DNA from: Bryum argenteum
Taxonomy: Eukaryota > Streptophyta > Bryopsida > Bryales > Bryaceae
Length of the DNA stretch: 64,000 bases
Assembly: GCA_037043015.1 (NCBI GenBank)
Contig: CM073324.1
Span: 14,343,013-14,407,012 of the forward strand
Direction: 5' to 3'
The position numbers were made by a program, and so were the translations under genes. Positions 11,962-22,645 of the stretch are shown here, in pieces. Numbering within the stretch: position 1 is the stretch's first letter; every line of letters starts with the position of its first letter. The notes under the pieces were generated by a model. It did no database searches. It was not told the origin of the DNA and saw only the letters and a list, made by a program, of their open reading frames with translations.

Positions 11962-12665
11962 TTAACACCTAAGTGCCCAATAAATCATTTAATGGTTGAT
12001 CCCGAATTTTGAGGAGTTGTGAAAAAGAAAAAGAAAAAGAAAAAGAAAACAAAAGAGAAAAAAGAAAAAGAAAAAGAAAAAAGAAAAAAGAAAAAAACAA
12101 AAACAAAACAGAAAGAAAAGAAAACAAAACAAAACAAAAAACTATTCTTCATTTTGATTTGTTTTTCCCCAATAGCTTGGTAAGTTGAGTACCACTTTCA
12201 GTTTATAGAACCTCATTTGGAATCATAAATTGTTCACACCAAGGCGTCAAACACAAACAAGGCAAGGTTTTCGTCATGGTTGTCTTATAGGACATGAAAT
12301 GAATAGTAATTTGTTTGATATGACAAGCATGGTTTTCGTAGTGTTGTAAAGCTATTCTAAGAAACTAATGGTATCCCGGTTAGGTTATATATGGCATCTT
12401 TCCATTTTATCATAAAATATAAAGTTAAAGCCAATCATATTTGATATCAAATACTAAGAAAAAGAAAGTGTGATTTCCATTGATTTTTGAAGATTTGGTC
12501 TCTTCAATTCATTACAAATTAGATAATTACTATTTGAAGAAATTTAACCGTACCAATCTAATCTAAGCATTATGATTTTCATATTGTCTTCATAAGAGTT
12601 AGGGAATACACAATTTATATCACACCTAAGTTTCTCTCCATACCCCTTGGACTTTTAGGGGTTAA
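11962..12665. mobile_element. Diverged TTAA-bounded element with purine microsatellite
   Basis: The left end TTAACACCTAAGTGCCC (TTAA 11962-11965) and right end CCTTGGACTTTTAGGGGTTAA (TTAA at 12662-12665) resemble the termini of the ~980-bp TTAA family. The interior is unlike that family and contains a G/A tract of AAAAG and AAAAC units at 12015-12140. The boundary call rests on the terminal matches only. The right TTAA falls within a left arm of the next element, as expected for insertion at TTAA. Confidence 0.45.
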
Positions 12666-13890
12666 GGTTTAATGACTATGGGCGTAGTCATATTGTCCGT
12701 AGCGACCAAGAGGAAATGGGTGAGATTTTTATTATTAATAGTCATCTTATGGTCATGTTTTGACGCTTCATAATCATATGTCATTACAAACAATCATAAT
12801 ACGTGATATGTAATGACAAACTATCTTAACCCTTAAACGCCCACGATGTCGAAAAACGACATTGTGGATGTACATCCAGAAACTTTGAAGAGCCATATCT
12901 TCTTCATCCGAGGTCCGTTTTGGATGAAATCACTTGGGTTAGGTTCCAAATCAAGTCTAGTTTGTGTTGTAAAATTTTCAAGCCCAAACAATAAAGTATG
13001 AATTAATGGAATGCACTTTAGTGAAGACAGCTCTTGTTTTTGGGTTTCCAAGCATGGGGCATGTATTACCATTGCAAGCCAATTATGTGAAATTAAAAAT
13101 AGTTTTTCATGATTTTTTTTTTCATGGTCATGATCCTAAGGTGATTTTTAACAACTTTGTAGTGAGAAGTTTTTTGATCCAAATGATTTTGCTATTGGAT
13201 TTGCAATGATGTTTTGTCAACAGAAAAAGTGAGAAAATGGATGATATTTGAGGAGCTATATCTCCCTCATCCACCGTTGGATTTCAACTTAATTTTTGGG
13301 ATGGCCTCCAATTAGAGTCTAGTCTAAGTGGTAGAAACCTTAACAAGATCGAAGATGTTTTGAAGATAAGGCATGAAATTGAATGCAAAGGGTCTAGTTT
13401 TGGACTATTTTTCCTTTGTAAAATGTTCGGTAGTTTTTACCATTGCATGGCTTTTATTTGAGCCAAGAAAATTTTTTGATGAATTTTTGTTGGGTAAAGG
13501 ACTTATTAAGATGAAGGTGAACATCTTTCTAGTTGGTGATTTTTTCATTGCAATAGGTATATTGGTAGCATTTTCACCTCAAAGTGAAAATGATGAAATT
13601 TTGCAGTTTGTTTTTGATATTAATATGTTATGATCTCCCGATCTATAAGGCCTCATGACTCAAATTTTGGTCCACATGATCTTCGATAAGTCTATTATAA
13701 GTTTGTAAGGTTGAGATCTTAATAGCTTCTTTTGATTTTCATCTATGACGATTTCTATGGAAATGTGCTTTTCTGCTAAAAATAGGCTCGGGCGTTTAGG
13801 GGTTAAGATGACTGCATATTTCAATCATTTATTGTTAGTCCCTCGAGACAATACGACTACGCCTATAGTCATAAAATCTTAAATGTGTTG
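12666..13890. mobile_element. Inverted-repeat element (CACTA- or Mutator-like ends) hosting a TTAA element
   Basis: The arms at 12666-12697 and 13847-13880 are near-perfect reverse complements: ATGACTATGGGCGTAGTC against a partner reading ATGACTATAGGCGTAGTC. Beyond the right arm, the reverse strand runs CACTACAACACTACAACAC, a CACTACAA-type terminus. The outer left end is cut off by the TTAA element at 11962-12665, and the centre holds the 981-bp element 12826-13806. Without that insert the element is only about 250 bp, so it is a MITE. The superfamily is uncertain. Confidence 0.55.
12826..13806 (+). mobile_element. piggyBac-like non-autonomous element, family A (copy 1)
   Basis: 981 bp including TTAA at each end (12826-12829 and 13803-13806). 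The termini are TTAACCCTTAAACGCCC and its near reverse complement GGGCGTTTAGGGGTTAA. Just inside the left end is a hairpin, ATGTCG-AAAAA-CGACAT (12846-12862). It closely matches copy 2 (40459-41439) with only scattered differences. The small open frames shared by both copies do not resemble a transposase. TTAA target duplication with CCC/GGG ends is the piggyBac signature, so this is read as a defective piggyBac-type element mobilised in trans. Confidence 0.75.
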
Positions 13891-15640
13891 TAGTGTTGTA
13901 GTGTTTCCGACTTAGCTCAGACAACTTGAGACAAAAAAGGGTGAACAATGATGTAGTTGTAGCATAAATAAGAGTGAGTTCACAATACTTTTCATTCCGT
14001 ATGATTCTCAAATCATTTTAACTATAAGAATGTAGTATGATTTAGGAACATCTCCGCACAAATTTTACAAGGCCAATTTTTTCCTAGGAACTTGTCTAAC
14101 GAAGGTTCAAATGAAGACTAAGATGATAGGTAGGTATACTTATTCTGTGTGGGATTGTATTGTTGTCTAGATTATTCACAGTCTAATATATTACAGAATT
14201 TGCAAATTTGTAATGAAAACTTGTAACATCTCTTATTTAATTTGTTTGCAATCAAATGTCTGGTTTTAAATAATGAGTTTAAACTCTTAGTAGTAGAAGC
14301 TATCAAAACACATATGAGTACAACTATATATAATCTCAATTTAGTTAATATGGCACTACGACATGTGCCATTTTGTCACACCAAATCTTACATATGTGCT
14401 CACATGGAATGGTGTATTACGTAATATCAGAGATTTTTTAATGAATATCATTCCCTTATATACATTGTCACTCATTGTCCATAATATCACGTTTAAATTC
14501 TGTTATATCACATGGTTTTGAACCGTAGTTCAGAAAGTTGAGGTGTGCCATTTTAGTGGCATAACGACATTTTAACGGAATTGGGAATATATCCAAATGC
14601 AAGAACATTACGGAGATGGTAAATACTGCATCTTGAAAATAGTACACTCTTTACTCCACAAAAAACTCTTAATGTTTAGTCATTAGTGCATTCCAATGCC
14701 GAAGTTGCTATTAAGAGCAAATTCTAGTATAAGCAACATATTGCTATATCGAAGCGTCTTCCAGAATTTGTTTTTTCAGAAACAAAATTAATTACTATAT
14801 GTCACGTAGAGATTTCATCACCGTGTTTCTATAGTTTATTATTTTTCTGTTTTTATATCTAAATTTTTTCAAAGATATGGAATTGATAATTTTTTATTTT
14901 CTTAAATGATGGAATTTAATTACATGTAATTTTGAAAGTATTCAAATTTTATCACCTGAAAATTTGAAATCTTTTGTTTTTTAAAAAAAAAAAAAAAAAT
15001 TATCAATACGATATCTTGATGTGAAGGTTCTATCAATCACTCATAATCCTTGTACATGTGGAAGTCAAATGCACAATTTATGTGCTAGATAAACTCCTAT
15101 TGGGTAAACTGCTACTGGAAGTATGTATTCAATTACTTTTTTTTCTGGGAGTTGCTGGCCAATTCCAACTAACTTTGCCTCTATAGAGCGTAGATTATGA
15201 ACCGCGTATATAGGGCTGAGCGAGGGCTCTTCTGCCAGCCTCACCCTACCGTGAGCCTTCTTTGAGACTGACGGCCAAACGTGCTCCCAGCAAGGGCTAG
15301 CCTCAGCCAAGTCGAGTGGCACCTCCTTGACTCTCTACCAACCTGCCATGAAAAACCAAAAGTGACTTACTACCCCTTAACTACACTTATCTCCAACCCC
15401 CTTAACTTCACTTCTTCCTTTATCTTTATTCTAAATTCTTTGTATTTCCTTCATCCTCTCACTCACCACCTCTTAATTCTTATCCACGATATAAGAAAAA
15501 AAAACAACAATCAAACACAAACAACTATAAAATACATGCATGGACACAATCTCTCTCTCTCCCTTCTTCCTAGTTTCTTCTTCTTGGGGGTTTTTTCTTT
15601 TGTTTCCAATTTCTAGTTTTTTTTCTTGAGTTACGCTACC
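13881..15640. other. Intergenic, no gene recognised
   Basis: AT-rich. A poly-A run lies at 14983-14998 and a CT tract at 15550-15563, just upstream of the decayed Myb-like gene. The last ~150 bases may be that gene's old promoter and leader. Confidence 0.5.
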
Positions 15641-16507
15641 ATGGCAAACTCTCCCACCTATGCTTCTCAATTTCTTAGTATATTTCAAGGCCAAGTTCCA
15701 CTAGATTTTGGTTTTCAATCTTCTCCTAGTGTCGTTTCCACACCTCCAAAGGCTCCTCGCCGTGAAAGGAATTATGATTCCACGGCTCGGTTGTTACGAT
15801 TGTATGAGGAGAAATATATTGCTAACCACAAAAATCCGATAAGTAAGGCCCAATTTTAAGAGAGTGGTGGTGTTTTAAATGGTTCTCACTCCATGATTCC
15901 TCTTTGTTCTCATGACCAATGCAGGGCTAAGATTGATAAGCTAAAGAAGAAGTTGAAGTTGTTGAACAATACGATAGGGCATACAAGAGCGGCAACATCC
16001 GATTGGAAATATTACGAGCAGATTTCTGTAGGCACCGCAAAGATGAGCGGTTTACCTAGAGGCATGAACAATGGCGCTTCTGCATCAAATTTGCGCGACT
16101 CACCTCAACCACCAATCCACATTAACCTTGATAAGGATATTCCGCCGCCACAGCCTCCAACCCCGCAACCTCCGTCCCCTCGCGGTGCAGTTTGTTATCA
16201 GCCTGATGTTTCTGGCAAGCCAAATGCCAAACGCTGGAAGGAAACCGGAAATTCTGTATATGCAACAAAATTTGCGGCTGAGTTTGTAAGATCGAACGAG
16301 CTGGAGCGTACTAGGCATGAGGCGCAACTTGCTGCTTAAGAATGAGCAAATTGCCTTGCAGAGAGGATGTTCGACATGTAAGAGCGTTGTTCGCGAGAAG
16401 CCATGGCTTTCAAGGAACGCCAAACAGAGAGGATCGTGAGCGGATAGACTGAGATGATTAAACTTATGGCTAGTATTTTACAGGCTAATCAGGGTGATTC
16501 TACTTAG
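15641..16507 (+). pseudogene. Decayed Myb/SANT (trihelix)-like gene of a PIF/Harbinger element
   Basis: One frame runs 289 codons from ATG 15641 to TAG 16505-16507 but carries in-frame stops at 15857 (TAA), 16337 (TAA), 16343 (TGA), 16379 (TAA) and 16445 (TAG). No frameshift is needed. The trihelix-type DNA-binding part spans about residues 43-128 (RERNYDSTARLLRLYEEKY; DQCRAKIDKLKKKLK). A proline-rich linker at 165-181 follows, and the C-terminus reads like a charged coiled coil. Plant PIF elements carry such a Myb-like gene beside the transposase. The decayed transposase at 18980-19722 points toward it, so the two are probably the convergent genes of one dead element. Confidence 0.75.
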
Positions 16508-18800
16508 TTACTATTACATAAATTTTTATATCATATTTAGATGTTATATTTATATTTCTTATTTATTTATGATGGTAGATTTTTTTAGCAGATATTTTTA
16601 GTAGCTCTCTTAAATAGCACCAGTAGGTATCTGAACAAAATGACCATATAACACGTCTTTTTGAGAAATAATGTTACAAACAATGACCGTGTACTTGCGG
16701 ATGGTAAACAATTCTATGTTGTATAAATCAACCATGAGCTCCGGCTTTGTGAGCCAAAAAACCACCATGAGGTGATAATTAGTCACAAGGTTGTGTTATG
16801 GATGAAGATCACACAAGAAATGTAGAAGAGAAGAAGTGAACAACGAAATGATGAGGAAGAAGGGAAATAACAAGAACAAACCACCCAGTTGGATGCCTTT
16901 TAAAGTGCCATTCAGTTTTTAGGCTGCCATTTCTCTATCCTAGCTCGGAATTTGCCTTTGCTTGATTGTGAATCTACCTTCAGAATCTCAAAAGCATAAA
17001 ATGAAAAACTTAGGACCGATTGTCATTTGACTAGGGCTTGTTTCTCTACACGCTGATCGAAAACACCTTCAACACTCCTAACTTTGGGAGGTCAATTCTC
17101 TCTCTCCATAGATCTGAATTGGACGAGCCATACGCCAATAGAGGGCTACTAAGAAGATCTATCATCATCCGAAATTTCAATCTATTTAGACAAAAAACCA
17201 ATGGACTGATGGCTATTTGACCGACATGTACTCCAAAAAGATGAGTAAAATGACAACAACTACAAGCAAGAATATAAACAAGAAAAGAGGGGAGCAGGAT
17301 GAGTGAAAAAAAGGCCCATGACCTTCCTTCTCGCACTAACTAAGCTTTAGAAGAGGAAGAGTGAGAACACCAACATAAATCATTGAACAAGACGACAAGA
17401 GATTGATCGATACTAGCTTAGAAACAAGCTGTTTCAAACAACACGAGGGGCGGTCAGATACGCCTTAACTGAACTCCAGGGCGGCTTGCCCTAAGTTTAA
17501 GCCTTATAAGCCCTAATTACTTGAAGCTTCACAAATGAACACGCTTCAAGGCTGAAAACACTACCTTCATGAAAGAATGTAACTCTAAATATTCCCGCAA
17601 CGTTAAAAGAACAAAAGCAAGAAAATTCAAATTGCAAATACAATCATGAACACCAAATAATAATTATGTGGGAACCAATGGCAAATTACACCCCTTCAAT
17701 CCAAAGAATTACGATTCTTATTCTTACTTTGGATACACTAGAGGGATTTCCACTTCCTCTAGTCCTTCTTCATCCTAAATCTGATCTAAAACCTTGAAAT
17801 TGATACAACATACTTTACCAATGGTCCTACAACAATCACATCCAATCTCCGTAGTTCCATCCACAACTTAAAGAGACGTAATTCTGTTCAATTCAACCCT
17901 AGAGAATTTTCAAATCAACCACAAAGGCAACGAGAAATGACAAAAACAATAAAAGAGCTTTATCAAGCTTTCACAGGCCTTATCCCGTGTGTCAATTGAT
18001 ACAAAACTACCTTCAGAATCCTTCAGAATCGTGCGGGGAGAGAGAGGAGATCTTACAGGATACGGCGAGAAGTGCAAGAAAGAGGTAATCAAGACAACTA
18101 AATGCTCAGAAACGGCAAAAGTCATCATATAACTGTAAGTACTGCCTATCCAGAAATTCGGGTGAAGTAAACTAGACATTTCTTTCATTAATATTAGAAT
18201 GAATACTTTGTTTAGAAATTTTTCACCACTTACTCTCAAAATTATCTACCTCTCCAGGAAGTAATATGGACAAAACCGGTAAATTCCGGTGCAAAAGAGA
18301 ACGTCTATGGGATAAACAAATTGGTCTGTGCAAAAGACAAGATCTAAACAATTTAAACCATACGACCATTGTGGCTTTAGCCGATCTAGGAACGGAGAAG
18401 AAAACGGATAATATGAGCCAAATGCCAAATTCGTGAAAGCAAATACGCAAAAAAGTTATAGGGTCATTTTTTTTTTTAAAAGCAAATACGCAAAAAAAAT
18501 TTTAATTTAAATTAATCTCAATCTTAAATGATAACATAAGGTTCTCCACCGTATCAAATTGCTCTGTAACAATATTATATATATATATATATAAAAATCA
18601 TAAGAAAATAATAAAAAATAAAATAAAAATTCACTCTTATTTGATTAAATCATTTTTGAAGCTCTATTTGTTAATCAGTTCTATTTTTTTAGGTAATATT
18701 AATAAATTTAGTATTATGATTATGGAAAAAATGTTTATATATTGCACGTAAATCAATTAGGAGGGTTAGGAAGGACGTTGGGCGTATAGAGAGGAGATAA
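16508..18800. other. Interior of the presumed dead PIF element, no gene recognised
   Basis: AT-rich sequence between the Myb-like and transposase pseudogenes. A TA microsatellite lies at 18575-18592. No motif-bearing frame is seen. Part may be later insertions. Confidence 0.45.
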
Positions 18801-19946
18801 ATGATAGGAGGCTATGGCTATGGATAATGGGGAAGATTGTTGGGAGTAAAAAGGGAAGAAGCAAATTAAGTCCAAGTTAATTTCTATAAAATAAAAATAT
18901 TTTAACAAAAATATACTATCAACCTATTACATGTTGTGTCTAACACTACGCATGTTACCATGTATGCATAACCTAAAAGTTCCCCTTTAATACCTACAAA
19001 TGGTTCAGGAGGTCATTTCTATGCATATAGTGTGACCTTTTATCTCGAATCATTTCATGTCTCTGTACATACTCTTCAAAGTTTAATCCACGTCTCATAG
19101 GTCCATGTCTCCACGATACATTAATAGGTTCTCAAATTATGGGCTCCAATTCCTGATCTCTTTCATCTTCAATGATCATGTTATGTGTTATTACACATGC
19201 CATAAGAATGTTTTTGATGATTTTTAAGTCTCATTGACGACTAGGATTCCGAATAATTCCTCATCTTGATTGCAAAACTTCAAAACAACGTTCCACATGT
19301 TTACGTGCTGCCTCTTGCATCTTCGCATAGTATTGTCGTTTCTCTTCTTGAGGATCATGAGTTGTTTGTACAAATATTCTCCATTTGGGATAAATATCAT
19401 CTGCCAACAAGTAGTCATGTGGATACCTATGACCATTTACTTCAAAATTCATATCTTCGTCATGACCCTCCAAAAAGTTGACGATTAAATGACTATGATC
19501 AAGTACATTAATGTCACTGCTTCTTTCAGGCACACCAAACAAGGCATGACATATCCACAAGTTTTGGTTCGCAATAGCTTCCAATATCATATAATTTTTC
19601 CTTTCTCTATCTTGAAAAGAACCTTGTCATCTTGTGGGACAATTCTTCCACTCGTAGTGCATACAATCTAATGATGCAAGCATACCGGGCCGTCCACGTT
19701 CTCTATTGATTGCTAATAGATTTTTTAATAGCTTTTCTAATATATTGCTAATAGACTCCTAATAGATTTTCTCCATTATCTTGATATATTTTCTCTCTCA
19801 CTTTCTCTCTCGGTCTTCTTTTCACAACAAGTCTATATCAATTTACTTTAAATCTAAATGAAGTCTAAATTAATTTATCTTGAATGATAGGAGGCTGGGG
19901 CTGTGGAGTAATGAGGAGGATTGACGGGAGTAGAATAGGAAGAAGC
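18801..19946 (+). repeat. Direct repeats flanking the transposase remnant
   Basis: About 63 bp beginning ATGATAGGAGGCT at 18801-18863 recurs in diverged form at 19884-19946; both end near GGGAAGAAGCA or GGAAGAAGCA. They flank the decayed transposase in the same orientation. They may be subterminal repeats of the element or traces of a duplication. Confidence 0.5.
18980..19722 (-). pseudogene. Decayed PIF/Harbinger transposase (Plant_tran type), 5'-truncated
   Basis: Reading the minus strand from 19722 down, one frame gives GRPGMLASLDCMHYEWKNCP, then MILEAIANQNLWICHALFGV, NDINVLDHS-type, YLLADDIYPKW, QEAARKHVERCFEVLQSR and MACVITHNMIIEDE blocks. These are the hallmark blocks of the plant PF04827 transposases. 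The acidic residues lie in LDCMHYEW, LADDIYP and VERCFEVLQ. Four TGA stops break the frame, at places where relatives carry Trp or similar residues. The N-terminal third is missing. The open part 19261-19590 is simply the longest stretch between stops. The convergent partner is the Myb-like pseudogene at 15641-16507. Confidence 0.85.
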
Positions 19947-20011
19947 AGGAATAAACATAGGGGGACGGATGGTAAACTTGAGGGGCTGGGCAGGGGGGTG
20001 ATGATAAACAT

Positions 20012-20127
20012 GGGCTCTGTTTACATATCCTGGCGCCTGGCGCCAGGGAAGCCCGCAGCCTGGCGCAGGCGGCCATTTTCGTTTCCACTTCCTGCTCTTC
20101 CCTGGTGGTCACGCATGTAAATGACAG
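20012..20127. mobile_element. Small Tourist-like MITE
   Basis: The left end GGGCTCTGTTTACATATCC and the right end, read on the minus strand as CTGTCATTTACATGCG, form an imperfect inverted repeat. It is GC-rich inside, with internal GGCGCC palindromes. It resembles 25925-26245, whose ends also read as (GAG)CC(T)GTTTACA. This terminus type is common in PIF/Harbinger-derived MITEs. Confidence 0.5.
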
Positions 20128-20176
20128 TTTATTTTGCCACAAGACAGGTAAATGCACCCCTTTATTGAATATGATT

Positions 20177-20530
20177 TTAATCCCTAAGTGCCCTCAATGA
20201 GGAAAACTTAAATAGTTTTAGAAACTTTGGTGAGCCATAACTTCTTCATTCGGAGTCGATTATAGACGAAATCACTTGCGTTGGGTCCGTAATGAAGTCT
20301 AATTTGTGCACTAAATTTTTTGCAAACCCATGGTTTGAATTATGAATTAATGGCATGCAATATAGTGAAGTGAGTTATTGTATTTGGGGTTTCATGTATT
20401 GTGCATGTTTTACCATTGCAAACGAACTATGAAAAATTCATTTTTATTTTGTTAATTTATTTTTTGAGTACTAATATGTTACGATCTAGCAATGTATGAG
20501 GTTTTAAGGCTTAAAATCCGACGCACATGA
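20177..20530 (+). mobile_element. Family A TTAA element, internally or 3'-deleted fragment
   Basis: Starts TTAATCCCTAAGTGCCC and continues through the AGAAACTTTGGTGAGCCATAA and AAATCACTTG blocks found in the other copies. It jumps to the GTTACGATCTAGCAATGTATGAGG-type segment near the family's right part and stops without a right terminus. Diverged and deleted. Confidence 0.65.
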
Positions 20531-20699
20531 CCAAAAAAAACGTACGTAATAAGATTTTATGTTTGAGATCAAATACCTTTCTTTCATTTTCAATAATTTC
20601 GGTTTTAGAGGAAGATGTGAACATCACAATCAAAATTGATATTTTCATTCAATTCCTTAGGTTTACAATCCGTAGTACAATAAATAGTAAACACTCCAT

Positions 20700-22079
20700 C
20701 TACGTAACTCTTGGAAATGGTTTCAACATGTCCCTGTCGAAACAATACAACAAATGCGATCTCATATCTTGTTCAGTATATTTAACCGCTGCGGGGTCTA
20801 TGTCATTAGCAATATCAACGGCGTACGCAATAGCGTATAAACCACAAGATGAACCATCAGATTGTTGTTGTACATCACCCCATTCCATGCGATACTTTGT
20901 AACATCAATGGCCGTTGCAAGTAACGCTTCATGGTCTTTGGTTCTATTCATTGACAAGTGTCTTGCTGAATCATATAAGATACAACGGTTCTGGTGAGGG
21001 TCTATATACGCAAGAGCCCAATGATTCCTTCTCAGCCATAACTGTTGTAAACATGGTTGTACGATCTGTTTATTTTGTTCAGTAGAATAAACTCCTCGCT
21101 GAAACCCTTTTTTTCTCAATTTAGTAAACCACAAAATATCTAGGGCTGCATTCATATGTTCGTCACCCAACCATTCGGTGTTGTTTCTCAATTCTCTTTT
21201 ATGTTTCCATAGTAATGAATATTTTCGGATCCAATATGTTTCGTCCGATTCGTCTGGGTCTCGACCCCCGCTTTCATAAGAGTCGACATCTTCTTGTTTC
21301 CTCCGTTTCCTACTTGGAGTACCGTCTTCATCTGTAGAATTTTTCTCCCTCGGTAAACTTTGAACAAAAACATCTACCATTCCCTTCATCACTGCAAGCC
21401 TCTCTTCTTCCAATTTCAATGCGCTCTTAGTCGCTTCATCAAACCGCTCTAACATCGCTTTCTCAAAAGCGCTTAGTTTATTGTCCAAATTGTCCAATTT
21501 CAATGGGTCAATTTGTTTACCTGTTATTCTCTGTTTCGGCATCTCTTCTTTCTTCTTCTCATTCTCCATTTCAAGAGGATCTTTATTCAAATCTTGAAAC
21601 ACTTCTGATGTTTTCTTTCCTGCATCAAGAGCTCCTACAAGACCTGATATCTTAGGATTTGTCTTGAAGATTTCATCCATTCGCGTCATGGAACTTGGCC
21701 ATTTTATAGAACCTGAACCACTCTTTTGTTCTTTCAACAGAAGACCGTTGTACTGTTCTTTTAGGGTATCCATCTTTGTTTTGCACTGTCTCCAAGTTCG
21801 GATAGGTGCAGTTTGGGGCCTTCCAGGCCTATTATTAACTTCGTCTGCAAATTGTTGCCACTGTAATTTTCCAACATTAGAACGATTTGATTTTATATAA
21901 TACTGTATAAATGCTTCTAATAAGTGGTCTACTTCTCCATCGCTCCATTTTTGCCCGTGTGATGTAGACATAGGAATATCCTCTTCTTTTGCACCCGAAC
22001 CACCTTTCTTCTCTGTACTTAGCACCTTAGACTTCCGTGCTTGACTCCGTGTTCTCACTCCTTCATTTGTGAGCCCCAT
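20700..22079 (-). CDS. Myb/trihelix-like protein fused to a Ulp1-like (C48) cysteine protease; PIF/Harbinger-associated
   Basis: An uninterrupted 459-codon frame from ATG 22079 to TAG 20700-20702. Residues ~43-150 are a Myb/SANT (trihelix)-like domain (KWSDGEVDHLLEAFIQYY; WRQCKTKMDTLKEQYNGLL). A charged, probably coiled-coil linker follows (about 180-265) with a basic patch, SRKRRKQ, that could be a nuclear signal. Residues ~300-459 form a Ulp1-like protease: WLGDEHMNAALDIL, then H353 in NHWALAYID, D370 in ILYDSA, Q406 and C412 in QSDGSSCG. The His-to-Asp spacing of 17 equals that in yeast Ulp1. A Myb-like partner of the transposase is normal for PIF/Harbinger; the fused protease is what is odd. 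It is divergent from the transposase at 22646-23890, with 566 bp between the starts. Deconjugating SUMO or another ubiquitin-like protein is inferred from the family, not shown. Confidence 0.85.
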   Translation of the reverse strand: MGLTNEGVRTRSQARKSKVLSTEKKGGSGAKEEDIPMSTSHGQKWSDGEVDHLLEAFIQYYIKSNRSNVGKLQWQQFADEVNNRPGRPQTAPIRTWRQCKTKMDTLKEQYNGLLLKEQKSGSGSIKWPSSMTRMDEIFKTNPKISGLVGALDAGKKTSEVFQDLNKDPLEMENEKKKEEMPKQRITGKQIDPLKLDNLDNKLSAFEKAMLERFDEATKSALKLEEERLAVMKGMVDVFVQSLPREKNSTDEDGTPSRKRRKQEDVDSYESGGRDPDESDETYWIRKYSLLWKHKRELRNNTEWLGDEHMNAALDILWFTKLRKKGFQRGVYSTEQNKQIVQPCLQQLWLRRNHWALAYIDPHQNRCILYDSARHLSMNRTKDHEALLATAIDVTKYRMEWGDVQQQSDGSSCGLYAIAYAVDIANDIDPAAVKYTEQDMRSHLLYCFDRDMLKPFPRVT

Positions 22080-22186
22080 ATTGAACCTTAAATAGATACA
22101 AATAAATATTGTGAGATATGAAGAGAAAGAGAGAAAAAAAAGAAAAAGATATGAAGATAATGAAATATATGTAGATGTATTAAAAG

Positions 22187-22572
22187 TGTTCTAATACCAC
22201 ATATTTAAATGGACAGATTGTAACCTTTTACATTATAACTTTAATGTTACTTTTACTTCTGCCACATACACCTTGCAATATAAGGAGCCTCCAGTAGAAA
22301 TCTTAGGCATAAACTTTAATTTTCACCCTCATCTAGTTTGCCCGAAATCGCAAAAAACGGTTTTGCATTGCAAGGATCTTTAGGAGTTAAAAGCAAAATG
22401 ATACTCAATAATTTCTCGATGTGGATTTAGATGGTGATATGTTTTTATTTTTTTGTTAGAGTTGACACAAAATAGAACTCCATCTTTAATTATCCATAGA
22501 TTTTACTTTAGGTTACCTTAAATTATGTAAAAGGTTACAATCTTTCCATATAAATATGTGGTTGTAAGACAC
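22187..22572. repeat. Inverted-repeat element in the divergent intergenic region
   Basis: A 37-bp arm at 22197-22233 (CCACATATTTAAATGGACAG...) has a near-exact reverse complement at 22525-22561. Weaker similarity extends about 10 bp outward on each side (GTGTT-CTAATA and GTGTCTTACAA). The unit lies exactly between the starts of the two divergent PIF genes, so its arms may mark a shared control region or a MITE that landed there. The arms sit about 110 bp and 85 bp from the respective start codons. Confidence 0.65.
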
Positions 22573-22645
22573 CCCTAATACAACATCTTGTTATTGTCTT
22601 GATATCTTCTTTTTATCTCTTATTGTCTTTTTCTCTCACTCAATC

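Noticed and set aside
12833..13633. Open frames repeated in the copies at 12826 and 40459 (also 40459-41266)
   Set aside because: The repetition comes from the shared transposable element. The frames are short, overlap on both strands, and are broken in copies 3 and 4.
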